Part shown: positions 23,244-34,730 of the stretch, piece by piece
Numbering within the stretch: the stretch's first letter is position 1
How the letters are laid out: every line of letters begins with the position of its first letter
Assembly: GCA_021399435.1 (NCBI GenBank)
Contig: JAJTUP010000029.1
Span: forward strand, 496,001-560,000
DNA length: 64,000 bases
Reading direction: 5' to 3'
DNA from: Diaporthe sp. PMI_573
Taxonomy: Eukaryota > Ascomycota > Sordariomycetes > Diaporthales > Diaporthaceae
The notes under the pieces: generated by a model
What the model saw: only the letters and a program-made list of their open reading frames with translations
Databases searched by the model: none
Told to the model about the DNA's origin: nothing
Made by a program: the position numbers and the translations under genes

Positions 23244-24906
23244 ATGATACATATTTGCCGGAGGTCTGGGTACGTTAACTCTATCACCCCCCTCACGAAC
23301 TCCCTGCTGCCTATTGCACGTGGGAATACATTTACTCACCACCAATCTGCCTGTGTTCAGGTCTGGTTCGCGATTGGTGTCGTCGTCATATCCGCAAGAT
23401 GGGCAGTACGGATCAGGACCGTCGGTTTCAGAGGACTAGATGGTGACGACCTGATATCGATACCGGTAAGCCATGCAAGGAACAAATGACTTAGGCTGAG
23501 GTTTCATACCGGCACCGCTGCTGACGCACGTGCGCCGGTGGTAGTTCCTGGCGCTGTGGACGATCAATGCCTTCATCGTGTACGCGACGTACTACTCGGG
23601 TGGCAATATCGACGTCACGGCCGAACAGGCTGAGCAGCTTTCCGACAGGGACGTCTGGGTCCTGGAGTACGGCAGCAAGTGGGAGTTTGCGTCCTTCTTC
23701 ACCTACTGTGCGATCATATGTGCGTATCCCGCCACATTGCAACAATATTGTGTCACCTCCTCCTAAAGGTACTATATTGACAACCCAAATCGTAGGGTGT
23801 CTCAAGTTTATGGTGCTCTTCTTCTACCGACGCCTAAAGGCAGACGAATGGAGACAGACCGTCCTGACCGTCAAGCGGCTCTTTTGGATCAACGGCCTCG
23901 CAGGCCTCGCCCTCTTCCTGACGGCCATGCTGGGATGCCGACCGTACATACCACCCGGCCACGCCATTTTCCGTCCATGGAAGCTGACCATGTTTAGCAG
24001 ATTCCACAATAACTGGGTTGTGCGACCCCTACCCAGCGAGCGTTGCACTTTCCGCCCCCAGAACTTCTGGGTCCTCGTGATCCTGAACGTCCTCACCGAC
24101 AGCCTCATCATGACCATCCCCGTGCCTATCCTGTGTGCTGCGGGTCTCGAAACTTCGAAAGGTCGGTGTCTCGCTACTCCTCTGTTCGGGAGTCTTTGTC
24201 ATCTCCACTGCTGTGGTGAGAGCCGCTTTTACGATAGCGGGCGCACCCAGCGTAATCACGATCAATCGATGGGGATGTAAGTACTTTGTTCGGATTCCAG
24301 TGCTGGCCCAGAACAATGTCGATTTCTATCCCTGTTTTCCTTGTCTTGGTGCGACTGTGGTGTCCAACAGGAGTACATCAGCTATATGGTTGGAACACTT
24401 CGATTATGCCAAGTGTATTCTCTTTCCACGTCCAAGAGTTTTCCTGAGAGTCAAGGCCGTGTGCTAACACATTGCAAGTCCGTGAAACAGCTGCAGGGAT
24501 GATGGCCGTCAACGCGCCAGTCCTAGTACCACTCTTCTCAAAGGCCTTTTGGACGCGCGGGCCCTACCGGCCAGGCAGACAGCCAGGCCAAGCACAAGGC
24601 GCCGGCATCTTCGGCGGTGGCAACCACGGCAACAGACGAAGGCCCGCCGGCGCGCCGAGACCGACCGTATTCGAGATACCGAGCGAGATGACGTGGACGA
24701 CACGGGGGGCCAGCCACGGGACGAGCGAGCAGACGGAGCTAAGCAAGTTGAGCAGGGCGAGCAGGCCTGGGAATACTGCGGCGAGGGACTTGGAGAAGGG
24801 GCCGGATACGATCTCTGGGGCTGTCGAGATGCGTGCGCCAGAGCGACTCCCAGAGCAACAGGGAGAGGACGACATGGCTATCTCGCCGGCTCGAGGTGTT
24901 GGCTGA
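23244..24906 (+). CDS. Second fungal rhodopsin-domain (PTH11-like) membrane protein, frameshifted
   Basis: The start is uncertain. An ATG at 23244 is in frame with the first clear helix (VWFAIGVVVISARWAVRIRTVG, DGDD), and an upstream exon cannot be excluded. Exons used are up to 23465, 23545-23719, 23796-24276 and 24479-24906. Joins give DLISIP-FLALWTINAF and AIIWCLKFMVLFFYRRLK. Family order is kept: helix 1, the DD motif, a Cys-containing loop and the NVLTDSLIMTIPVPIL helix. At about 24,138-24,142 the frame slips. The first frame runs to a stop near 24,280, and the continuation (LRVSKLRKVGVSLLLCSG..INRWG) is in another frame. The break lies in a TGTG tract, so slippage is a simple explanation. 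The last exon restores RETAAGMMAVNAPVLVPLF and a charged tail. It is a pseudogene or carries a sequence error. Confidence 0.7.
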
Positions 24907-26173
24907 ATATTTTGTCAACTGGGAAGAAGTAGTACTAATGTTCAGGTTTGAATTGACTTCTTCGTCAGTTTGATTGGACTTGCCGACCTGATCGAACCGC
25001 AATCGATTTCTTGGTGCCCAAAAGAAGAAACCCGAAGAACACTCTACTTTTGCTGGCTGTGTCCTGCGCGCCAGATGGATGTGGATATTCCGAACAGCCT
25101 ACGAACCACGCAGTCAGCACTAAAGAAACCAGCAAGGCGTGTTTTGTCGAATTTGAGTTTTGGAGGAGCAGCTGGGGATCTCTACTGCCACAACATCGAC
25201 GGGTCGGGAAAACATTCAGCGACAGAGACATGCTCCCGCCCGATGCCGTTGTTCGAGAAAAGATATACTCGCCAGGTTCCGTCTTATGACCTCCACCCAG
25301 CAGCACCTGCTGCGCATACTCGGCTTGTGGGAGGATGCGGCCGGCCCTGTTCGTTCAGCGAACCCTGGACAATGTGTTGTTGGTTCCGATCATCCCTTAC
25401 CGCCTGCGAAATCTTCACGACATTCGTGCCAGATGTGGACAGCACGACAAGATTAATGTATACTCATGCGGAGCAAAGGTCTATAATGGCTCCAAACAGT
25501 GTCGCCGTTCTCTTTCCGCCTCGCAACCAGCTTGGAATCTGCTTTTGTCATGAAAAGAAACATGGTGTTGACACCCCCAGCTATGGGCGACCTGTTGCTC
25601 GTGGGATACTCAAAAGAAGGCAGGGGCGGGGGGGGGGGCAGAAGAGGCCACAAAAAAAAGTCAGAGGGCCGTCAGATCATCAACACCAAGCCTGGAGGAT
25701 GAACCTCGATACTCCCGAACGCATCAGGTAGCGAGGTGTCTCGCCGAGGGCGATTCGAACCGGTGCCGCCGGGAGGTCACTTAGGACCTACAATTTTTCA
25801 ATTGCGCCACGCGACGGTCGATCCGAATCTGGTCAGTGAGAGAGAGCGTGGGAGGTCTGTATTTAAGCTGCGGTCGTCTGATGTTGATGTCGTTGGGCCT
25901 GGGGGGGGCAGGGGGGTGGTGGGGCGCAGGTGACAGGCAGTCAGTCACTGCCTGTGCCTCCAGGCGTTTGGGGGCGGATTAAGTGTAGGTGCAAACGAAA
26001 ACCGATGCGGCATGACTGACCTGTCACCGTTTGGACACATTGTTCTCCTGGGAGTAATCGAGTCTTCTGAATTCTATCGTGTCAACAGGGCTGAGGTTAC
26101 ACTGTAGATCTAAGTCCATGGAAGAAAACAAAACGCCACAGTCCGCCACCCCCAATTCTTTTTTATGTGCAAT
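24907..26173. other. Intergenic region with a tRNA-like element
   Basis: A frame of 253 codons (24970-25731) has no domain, no helix pattern and ends in low-complexity Arg/Gly/Gln, so I do not call it. G runs occur near 25,630 and 25,900. The tRNA-like element at 25,741-25,815 is listed separately. The end of this stretch is the 3' flank of the HR-PKS relic. Confidence 0.45.
25741..25815 (-). tRNA. Degenerate tRNA-like sequence
   Basis: The minus strand shows the tRNA landmarks TGGCGCAATTG (D-arm start), a 5-bp anticodon-type stem AGGTC/GACCT with a 6-base loop CTAAGT, and GGTTCGAATC (T loop), in the right order within 75 nt. The D stem and T stem do not close well, and the acceptor pairs over only about 4 bp. 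It is most likely a tRNA pseudogene or tRNA-derived relic. The loop does not give a safe anticodon. Confidence 0.35.
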
Positions 26174-26706
26174 CTATTCAGATCCCGCAACAAGCTTACT
26201 CTTCTCAGCAATCTTCTCCGCAAACGCCGACAGGGGGACAGCAGCCAGGATCCCCAGCAGCGCGATGTTGGCCTTGAGCTCCCTCGCGATCCAATTGCGC
26301 ACCTCGAGCGCCACGATCGAGTCGACGCCGTACCGGTACATGGGCCTGCTGGGGTCAACCTCGGACGCGGGGATCTACAGCATGTCGGCGATCTTGCGCA
26401 CGAGCGCGTCGAGGATCACCTCGGCGAGGCGCGAGCCCAGCGACGCTCCTCCCTGTTCGTCAGCGGCAGCCTGCGTGGTGGCGACGCTCGTCCGCACGGC
26501 TTAGGGTCCCAGGCGTGGGTCGGCGAAGTAGTACAGCAGGCTCAGACCGTGGGCGATGATGAGGTCTGCGGATCCGAGGCCGGTGCACACCTGCGAGGGG
26601 CAGGGCTCTTCAGGGCTCTTCAACGTCGCCGGTACTGTCGCGCTGACGCGCAATCAGGCTCTTGATGAGGGCATGGAAGGCGGGCTGGCGGATACCGATG
26701 ACGTCC
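26174..26706 (-). pseudogene. C-terminal relic of a highly reducing polyketide synthase
   Basis: Read on the minus strand, this carries the last piece of an HR-PKS. It starts with a post-KR region (IRQPAFHALIKSLI), then a GLGSAD segment and DPRLGP, a linker with DEQGGASL, and the terminal acyl-carrier domain (PSRPMYRYGVDSIVALEV, with the phosphopantetheine Ser). It ends naturally at 26174-26176 after AEKIAEKSKLV. It is clearly dead. A 10-bp tandem duplication at 26601-26620 shifts the frame to a TGA, a TAA lies at 26502-26504, and a TAG lies at 26375-26377 just before the carrier motif. Everything upstream of the post-KR region is missing; at about 26,700 the sequence switches to a non-reducing PKS on the other strand. 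GC content stays high, so heavy RIP is unlikely. Confidence 0.85.
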
Positions 26707-28196
26707 TACCAGGAGTTTAAGACTGCTACCTGGCGCCATATCCTGGACGGACCACATGCTTCAGGGCCGCAACATGGTGTTGACGCAGCAAAGATCCACA
26801 AGGCAGCTGCAAAGGAAGTCAAGGACCTCAAAGACCACAAAGACGACCTGTCTTCTGCATTGGTCGCAGCGGTAGTCAGGAAGCAGGCGAAGGATGACGT
26901 TCAAAAGACTTCAGGCGGTGGAGAATTTCAGATCATCGTGGACAGCCTCGCGACGGTAACCGGGAGTGATCCTTCGGAGTTTACAGATGCCACGCTAGTA
27001 GCAGATATTGGCGTTGATTCGATCGTGGCTATCGAGGTGGTCTCCGCAGTCAAAGAGCTTGGCGTCGACCTCCCTGCGGCTTTCGTCTTCGACTACCCCA
27101 CCATCAGCGATCTCCGCCGCGAGTCTGGCGGGCAAGACACCGCAGCCCCGGAGAATGACATGCTGGTAGAGGATTCCTCAAGCGAGGACGAGGACGAAAA
27201 TGCCGTGTCTCCGACCCCAGATGCGGACGATGACTTTTCCCCGGCCATCGCGTTGCCGGAATTAGTTACTTCCTCTGCCTCCCACGTCGAAAAGGAGCCA
27301 GCCACCCCGGCGCCAGAGGTGGAGAGCGATGACAAGAACGACACGTCGCCGCAGCCCAGCATCAGGATGACGATTCTGCAAGGTCGCCCGAACAAGGTCA
27401 AGACGCCGCCGCTGTACATGATGTCTGACGGCACGGGCACGGTGGCCTCCTTCATCCACCTGCGACCCTTCAAGCTCAAGCAGGCCGTCTACGGTGTCGA
27501 CTCGCCATACTTCCGCTGCCCGTCCCGCATGACCAGCAAGGTGGGCATCGAGGGCGTGGCGAAGCTGGTGGTCGATGCGCTGATCAAGGCGCACCTGACG
27601 GGTCCCTTCCTCATCGGCGGGTACCTCGGCAGGCTGCCTCGTGGCGTAGGAGGTCTCGCGGCAACTGGCCCGGGCAGGTCGTTCCGTCGACGGCCTCCTG
27701 TTTGTGGACATGTCCTGCCCCCGTACCCGAAGGACTGACCAGCGCACGCTGCTGGCCGATGACTGGTTCAGCTACGCCGTGTTCGAGGCGGCGGGGGCGA
27801 AGGACGGGCTGTGGAGCTGGATCGGGCCGCGGCGCGACTTCTTCCGGGTCTTCTTCGTCGCCATGAACGAGTACACTCCGCAGCACATGACAGCAGCCGA
27901 GAGGCCCGCCCGCACGGCTGTCATCTGGGCCGAGCGTGGGCTGGTCAACCGCGTCTCACGCGACCCAGCGCTGATGCAGAAGCTCCGCGGGCAGGGCGTG
28001 CCTGGTTCCTGACAAGGGGGAGAACTTATGCCCCAACGGCTGGGGGCAGTATACTGGAGGTGAGGTCATGGCGTTGTCCGTGGCTGGGGACCATTTCGAA
28101 ATGTCCATGCCTGGACATGTCCATCTTCTGCAGACACAAATGGAGAAGGCTTCTGCATATTTCGCGTCGAATTATGTTCCTCGTCTTTTATTATAG
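26698..28196 (+). pseudogene. C-terminal relic (ACP and thioesterase) of a non-reducing polyketide synthase
   Basis: The fragment opens at the segment that follows the product-template domain of NR-PKSs (TSYQEFKTATWRHIL). It then has a Lys/Asp linker, a carrier domain (TLVADIGVDSIVAIEVV, carrier Ser in GVDS), an acidic linker and a thioesterase domain beginning TPPLYMMSDGTG. The catalytic-Ser region of the thioesterase (GPFLIGGY) is broken by a one-base shift near 27,622 and a TAG at 27647-27649. A second frame carries VDMSCP..DDWFSYAVFEAAG to a stop near 28,012, and a third carries PDKGENLCPNGW..GDHFEM to the natural end at 28196. The starter, KS, AT and PT domains are absent. No restored sequence is offered. 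The reaction class of the lost enzyme is inferred only from domain type. Confidence 0.87.
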
Positions 28197-30192
28197 ACGT
28201 TTTTCGTCACATACTTCACCTTTGTATTTGGGTTTAGATTAAAAGACCCCGAGTTAGATTATATGAAATCTGAAGCTATCCTTTCAGTTATTGCAGCCGG
28301 TCTTGACGTCTGTTCGTCTCCACAAGTATTACATAAGCGCCCTCGAACTGCCTCCTCCTTGACTCCTGGAACGTGCAGGCCACGTTTGAGGCTCCTCTCA
28401 CCTGGGTTTACTTTCACAGTGAACTCATAATTGCGACACAAGAAAACATATAAAATCACTGGTCTATTTTGGAATGTCCCAGCCCTGTCCTAAAGTAGGT
28501 TGAGTAGTTCTTCTAGATACAGCTCGCAATCTACAGCTCGTCCTCACGTTGTTGCGGCACCTGGGCTTGGCCAAATTCGCATGCATACACTTTCTCGCGG
28601 CGAGATGGATCACGGCTTTTTTTTTTTAATGGACAATATTAGGGAGCGGCCAATTTGTATGGATGGGGCAATGCATCATCTGTCCCCAGGAAACTACATA
28701 GATCCCTTGGTGTAATGCCTGACCACAGCACTGGGACTCTCATGATTGATCATGGGACAATACCTAAGCACTGATACGAAGAATTCTCAAAGGTTTGCTT
28801 GGCACACATGAGCAAGATAGTCCATGAATCCCATGCAGTCATGCAATCCGGAATCACGATAACTGATGGGAGTTTAGTCGCCCTATGCGAAGCTAAGGCA
28901 CTCCGGTCCGACTCTTTTCGTGAGGGGCACGCCTGCTTCACTGTCGTCCATACATGCGTCTTACTTGCATAATAAGCACCATTTTTACAAGCCACAAAGC
29001 ATGGAACGGCCTCGAACATGCGGTGAGACCCGTCCTGCCGTCTTACTGTTGTGTTTATCCCACGTTAAGGTTGCCACGGCCACCCACGATTTCACACCCA
29101 AAGCCTGCCTGATGAGGTTGTAGCTGTGCGACTCGAAACGTAAGTACCGTACCAAAAATGGTTCCCAATTTGATGACATCTAAGAGGACTCCATGCCTTG
29201 GATGACCTCCCCGAAAATTCGGCGATCTGATCTTTCGCTTCGCCCACCATTCGTCCGTCCGTCCGTCCGTCCGTTCAACCATCCGAAGACCGAGTATTTT
29301 CTGCATGAGGAGGTTCCTGATTTAGGTTCCGTGCTCAAAGACTGCATTAGCCAGAGAATTAGTAATCTTGACGGTCGACTTCATGCAGAGCGCTTTGGTG
29401 TGCCCGGAAGTTGCAGGACAAACGAAAGGCTAAATTTGAGAACAGAGGGTCCAGCGGCTTGGAACTCTCTCTTGGAATTCCTTTAAGCACTTCGGGCAAC
29501 ATCCAATGGGTTCCCCTTGGCGTTGTACCACGACAGCTCACTAGGATTTCAACATGCAACTAGCATCCATCGCGCAACACAACGCCGTGCATCTAACGGG
29601 AGATTCAACCAATTATTTGAGGGATTGCCGGTGCCTGTTCAGCCACGCCCATTCTCAATGGATGTTATTGATAGTGGAGTCCGACTTCGGGGGAGGGAAC
29701 TGGTAGTCGGGAGTCCCCGCGCAGGCAACATTGAACAGTGCCCATCTCACCCATGGGTAGGATCAATGAGCTAGACTACCCGCCGGTAAACTCGCCTCTT
29801 AGGAGGTCTGGTCTGAGAGTCAAGAGAGTAGTGAAATCTGTGCGCCAAGGGAGCTGAACCAGTCCGTGTCGCGTTGGGAAGCAAGCGGACAGCTAGGTGC
29901 CTCCTCACCTTTCAGCTCATCGGCCCAGTTACGTCACCGAACCTCATCTCAGGTCAACCTCAAGCCACTTTGATCCTCATCGGGAAGTTCATCATTCCAC
30001 TCTATCCTGGTTGGAATTGAAGCCGTGTCGGGGATATGAGAACCTGCCACATTGTAGTGCAGTATTTACTGTAGAGTGCCGCAGTAAAAGAAGTCTCCTG
30101 GTGGCAGAGCTTGCGAAAGCGTCCTTGGGTGATCAGTCCTTACTGGTCACTTCACAACATCCAGCCTTACCAGTGCCTAGCAGACAGCAGTC
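28197..30192. other. 2-kb spacer between the PKS relic and the FAD monooxygenase
   Basis: No coding frame with a domain was found. It contains a T10 run near 28,617 and a GTCC tetranucleotide repeat (29252-29273, about five copies). It may have lost cluster genes, but I see no recognisable remains. Confidence 0.45.
29252..29273. repeat. GTCC microsatellite
   Basis: About five perfect copies of CGTC/GTCC in the spacer between the PKS relic and the monooxygenase gene. Confidence 0.85.
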
Positions 30193-31787
30193 ATGGAAAT
30201 CATCATCGTCGGCGCCGGAATAGCCGGCCTGAGCACTGGGATCGGTCTGCGAAGGGCAGGCCACAAAGTGACGGTTGGCACTCACCCCAGAACCCTATAC
30301 TCAAGCACATCTCTGACAACGTTCCATGACGGAAGATCCTCGAGCAGTCCTCGTTGATGCATGAGGTTGGGGCAGCAATCACGATCAAGCCCAATGCCTG
30401 GCGCGTGCTCCAGTCATGGGACTTTATCCCGGAGGAGTCGGGCATGGTATCCATACGCAATACCAGCCTGATCGACGGGACGAACATGGAGGTCTTGATT
30501 CCCAACTACTACAAGGACTGCGAGTCGACGTGGGGCCTGCCAATGTACGCCGTCCACCGGGTCGACCTCCACACCCAGCTCAGACAGCTTGCCACGGAGA
30601 AGGAGGGCCCTGGTCGCCCCTGTCACGTCCAGGTTAAATCAAAGGTTGTTGAATATGTAAGTTATAAAGCGAGCCTTCCTAGTAGAATTGAACGCTAATG
30701 AATACGCACGCGCCAGGACGCCGAGAACGGAAAGGTTACGACCGAGAGCGGCGAGGTCCTGCAGGCCGATCTTATTGTTGCCGCGGACGGTGTTCACTCC
30801 ACGGCCGTGAAGCATGTTCTCGGCGACGAGGTTGTCCAGGTCGGTGACACGGGCTGGGCGTGCATGCGGTGGTTGGTGCCGAGGGAGGATTTTCTCTCCG
30901 ACCCGGAGGCCGCTCACATGATTCAAGACTCAACAACGAGATATTTCACGGCGGCTGACGGAGCTGCTGGCCTGGTCTGGTATTCTTGTCGAAAGTATGT
31001 CGGGCGTTTGAGGACAATGAGCTGGCAACCTGCTGATCTGGCATTTCTTCACTTCTAGCAACGAGGTACAGAATTTCTTGTATCTCTCACGCGATTTCGA
31101 CACTTCGCATGTAGGGGAGGGTAACTATGAGCCCACGTCTCAAGACTGACGAGCACACGATCACTGATATTGAAACCTAGATTTCCGAGCGATGGTGGAA
31201 CCATCCATGGCGCTGGAATATGGCAAAAAGCATTTTGCACCTGCGCTCCACACTGCACTCAAGTGAGTCTATTAGGACTGAATAACTCATCACATACTCA
31301 TACGTGTTCCAGGAAAGCCAGAGATGTGAAATTCTGGAAGCTGGTTGCGAGGGGACCAATTCCCAAGTGGCACAAGGACCGACTCGTTCTCGTCGGAGAC
31401 GCCGCTCACCCCATGCTCACCTGTAAGCCTGTCCCCAAATCGATACAACGTGCGTAAAGAGGATTTGTGCTGACTCTACAAACAGTCCAAGGCCAAGGTG
31501 GCGGACAGGCCATCGAGGATGGCGCAGCCCTCGGTATCTTATTCGACCAGGTTCAAGACGCGGCGGCCATCGAGAAACGGCTGCAACTTTTTGAGAAGGT
31601 CAGGCGGAACAGGGGCTCTGCGCTGCAGATCCTCTCCAACGTGAACCCTCCTGCTCCCCAAAGTGTCCGGGATGTCGCAGCCGAGTACGTTCCTGGTCAC
31701 AGGCTCGACTCTACTGAAGATGTCAACGAATATGTGTTTGCATTCGATGTGATTGCGGAATCAAAGGCAGCTCTTGCTGCTGCGTAG
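30193..31787 (+). CDS. FAD-dependent monooxygenase (salicylate hydroxylase-like)
   Basis: A flavin aromatic hydroxylase-type enzyme of 411 residues. Seven exons join in frame: 30193-30273, 30336-30656, 30717-30994, 31059-31120, 31181-31262, 31313-31422 and 31486-31787. The first donor is GTTGGC, which is weak; the others are ordinary. [12 protein letters not shown] forms the Rossmann FAD loop (GxGxxG, residues 7-12). [12 protein letters not shown] is the middle DG motif, and [13 protein letters not shown] is the second FAD motif with Asp near residue 290. [15 protein letters not shown] follows as usual. The length fits the group (about 400-430). In contrast to the adjacent PKS pieces, I see no stop or shift. 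FAD monooxygenases are common tailoring enzymes in polyketide clusters, so it may be a surviving cluster member. Its substrate is unknown. Confidence 0.88.
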
Positions 31788-32657
31788 CTAGTGAAATCTT
31801 TGTTGTCGTTTCCCAGGTGTGTGTTTTACAGATGCGTATATAATTACATGGCGAAGTCTTCATACGCGATCAGATAGAAGTCCAGATATTCGTGGACTTT
31901 CTCTTGAGTTTCAGAGCCTTGGGGCTGAGGGCACCCAATGCCCATTCACCTGGCCTATTCACACAGCTAATCTGAGGAGCTTAACTGGCCTACTTAAGAC
32001 GTTCGGGCTATTCCAGATATTTTTGCTGCTCTTCTTTTTTTTACTCAGGCAACTCTCGTTGTAAATCAACAGATTTTCAGATCCAACTTGAGCCATTCTA
32101 CGCTAACATGCGAGGACGGCCTCATTGAGCACATCATCAAAATACCACGAACGACTCTCGACCAGGAATTCGACTAAATATATCATTAGCTGCGAGGACA
32201 ATGGCGGCCTTTCTGAGAGGCGCCCTTGGGGTTGTTAGCACAAGTTGAAGATGGTAGGTATCTTTCAGGTAATACCCCGAGAAATTCGAGAGAAATATCT
32301 GCTTCGTGCTATGTATAATACTGGATCGATTTACATTGTCTGACGATAGCTTTCAAGTACAGTCTCCTTACTGTGTGCAATCTTGGTCACCCCCTTTAAT
32401 TCGTCGGCCTTGAATCTTATCACACCAGTAACAAGAGGTACATGTGTGTAATTTCTAATTCAATTGATATACTTTGCGATCTAAGAATTTAGTGAAAGCC
32501 TTAGCGATGTCAGGAAGATCCGAATGTATATAAGAATGCGCGACAAAAAAAGACAATTCGAGGGCTGCCATTTTCAGTCCTTGGTCGATTTTAAGAATTG
32601 CTGAAAAGGAAATCTAAGACTATTGTAAACACTTGCACGACAAAATAGCATTCTTCG
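31788..32657. other. AT-rich convergent spacer
   Basis: About 870 bp of clearly AT-richer DNA between the convergent monooxygenase and CorA-like genes. No frame, repeat or transposon end was recognised. Confidence 0.5.
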
Positions 32658-34730
32658 TCATGGAAGCTTCTCTGGATCCCGTGATTCCATCGAAAGCTTG
32701 CCTCTCAGCCAGCCCCGGGCAGCGTTCCTTGTGGGCTCGTAGAAGTAATACCAACTTATGGCCACTACAAACGTTATGATGGTCAGAGGTATTGTAACCT
32801 CGAACCACCGTTCTAGTGCCAGACCGGAATATGACGTATAGGAGTAGTCCGTTGGCCCGTCCCCGTCTTGCTGGTACTTGACAACATCAGTGCTGAAGAA
32901 TGTCTGTAAAGTAAAATATAATCAGCAAATTTACGTGCTTCCAGAGCTTTGACTGTTAATGCCTAGACACTATCAATCTGAGAACAAAGGGGGGGGGGGT
33001 TTGCACTTACTGAGGAGAACGTTGCCGGCAGATAGATTAGTGTGAGAACCGCAATGACTCTCATGATTTTCGCCTCCTTTTGCTGCTGGAGGGTCAATTT
33101 TTCCACGCGATCGGTAGCTCGGGCCTGGAAATGCTGTTGAATCTTTTCTACCAGTCAATCTCATTTTCCCCCTTTGCATGTCATTGATCCGGACAATACG
33201 GCAAATAAAGGTGCTTACGAGACTTTTCCTGTCGGCGGTTATTTTGGCCAGGGTGGTGGCCCTGTCAGAGAACATCTTTGTGTCATAGATGAAATCGCGG
33301 AGTTGAATAGTGAAGTCGGCAATAGCCCGCTTGCACTCGCTGTTGGCCCTGAGCTCAAAATCTTCGTCTTTGGCGAGGTTCGCGTAGAAGTAGTTGAGGG
33401 ACTCAAGAACTTTAGCATTGGCATCGAGGGTCATGACGGCTTTGTTTATCTTGTCCTCGAGGGTCTGGACGTACGTCAAGTCGAATGTGGTGGGATCGTA
33501 GTTCTCGTCGATCAGCGCTGCCTTGGTCTGGTGATTGACAGGTGTTTATTAGTAGCGGCTCCAGGTCTCAGGGCTCTGAAGTATAAAACATCTAGCAAAG
33601 TCAATCATGGCTAACCTTCTTTTCCAACATTTGCTCTAGCCACCGGACATATCCCCTCCAGTCCTCGCTCGCATACTGAGCCAGCATCAGGTGGATTGAG
33701 AGACTTGCGATGAAGCTGTCTGCAGCCGTGGTATAATTGCGATCAGCGGGCCTGGATTGAAGCTCAGTTTCGTCTTCGCTGATATTAGCTTGACTAGTTA
33801 TTGGTGGTCTCCTTTCGGTCTGTCCTGTTAGTCTTTGCACCCTCTTTTGCAGATAGTCTCGGGCAGAAGTGATGATCCAGAGACTACTGCCTTCTTTCAT
33901 GTCGAATTGATGGTGGAAGACGGCCTGACGAACAGACCAGTCCCACTTCTCCTTGCTTTGTATAACGGCTGGCCAGGATGTCTTCTCTTTGCTCTTGTTT
34001 GTTACAGACTTCAAATTATAGCTGAGCTGGAACCCACGCCCAGATAAGGCGAGGTGGGGCAGATTCAAACCGCATGCTATTGGGGAGAGCCGGATGGATT
34101 CGCGGAAGCTGCTGAAGCGGAGGTCAGACACATCTTCGTCGTCTTGCCTCTTCTTGCAGAATGCGGATACGAAGTCTATGTAGCTTGGCATCACTTGGAA
34201 ATACGTGAACAGTCTTTCGGCATGGGAGAGGGACACGTCGAGTTTGGACTGTCCGCTTTCCGCCTGCAAGAAGCTATACAATCGTCAGCACATTTTCAGC
34301 CAATTCTCTACTAGATTGCTAATATTATTAGATTTTCGTCTTCAATCTTGAATGTCAATCTTACATAAATTTGCAACGGACTTCATCCGTGGTAGTCGAG
34401 CCATCTTCTTTTGGTGTGACGAGCCATGATGTGAATTCGTCGTCCTCTGCGAGTTGCCTCGGACTGGCTTTACAAGTGGTAAGCATGTAGCTTATGCGTT
34501 CGGAGAGTATAATTATAATTACCAGAGTGCATTGGATTCTCAGCTTTCTTGAGCTCTAGAATTTTAACCTTACTCTTCTTGTAGAAGAGATCAGGTGCGC
34601 TTTCCTTGAGCAGAATGCGGTGGGCGACGAGGCTCCCATTGTTGGAGACATGGTGTGATAGGTTCAATGGGTACTTCCTGTAGTCTTGACAAGACGCATT
34701 GAACTGCTTTATGGACATTGATACGGCCAT
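32658..34730 (-). CDS. Fungal CorA-like membrane protein
   Basis: Six exons on the minus strand join in frame to 551 residues: 34730-34523, 34467-34365, 34273-33616, 33527-33219, 33142-33011 and 32903-32658. The start at 34730 is the first ATG after an AT-rich leader. The long soluble N-terminal part includes WSVRQAVFHHQFD, a pattern typical of a large ascomycete family, then a helical region ending EDKINKAVMTLDANAKVLESL. The C-terminus has two membrane helices: IMRVIAVLTLIYLPATF, with the family LPATF motif, followed by STDVVKYQQ, and then VTIPLTIITFVVAISWYY. This is the layout of CorA-like Mg2+ channel domains, but the GMN motif of true CorA is not seen, so ion transport is not claimed. The gene is intact. 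These genes often sit in accessory regions. Confidence 0.82.

Noticed and set aside
24970..25731. 253-codon plus-strand frame
   Set aside because: No domain, no start context, a low-complexity end, and the frame runs into the tRNA-like element region.
32100..32650. Possible RIP-damaged transposon in the AT-rich convergent spacer
   Set aside because: No terminal repeats, transposase motifs or target-site duplication could be seen.
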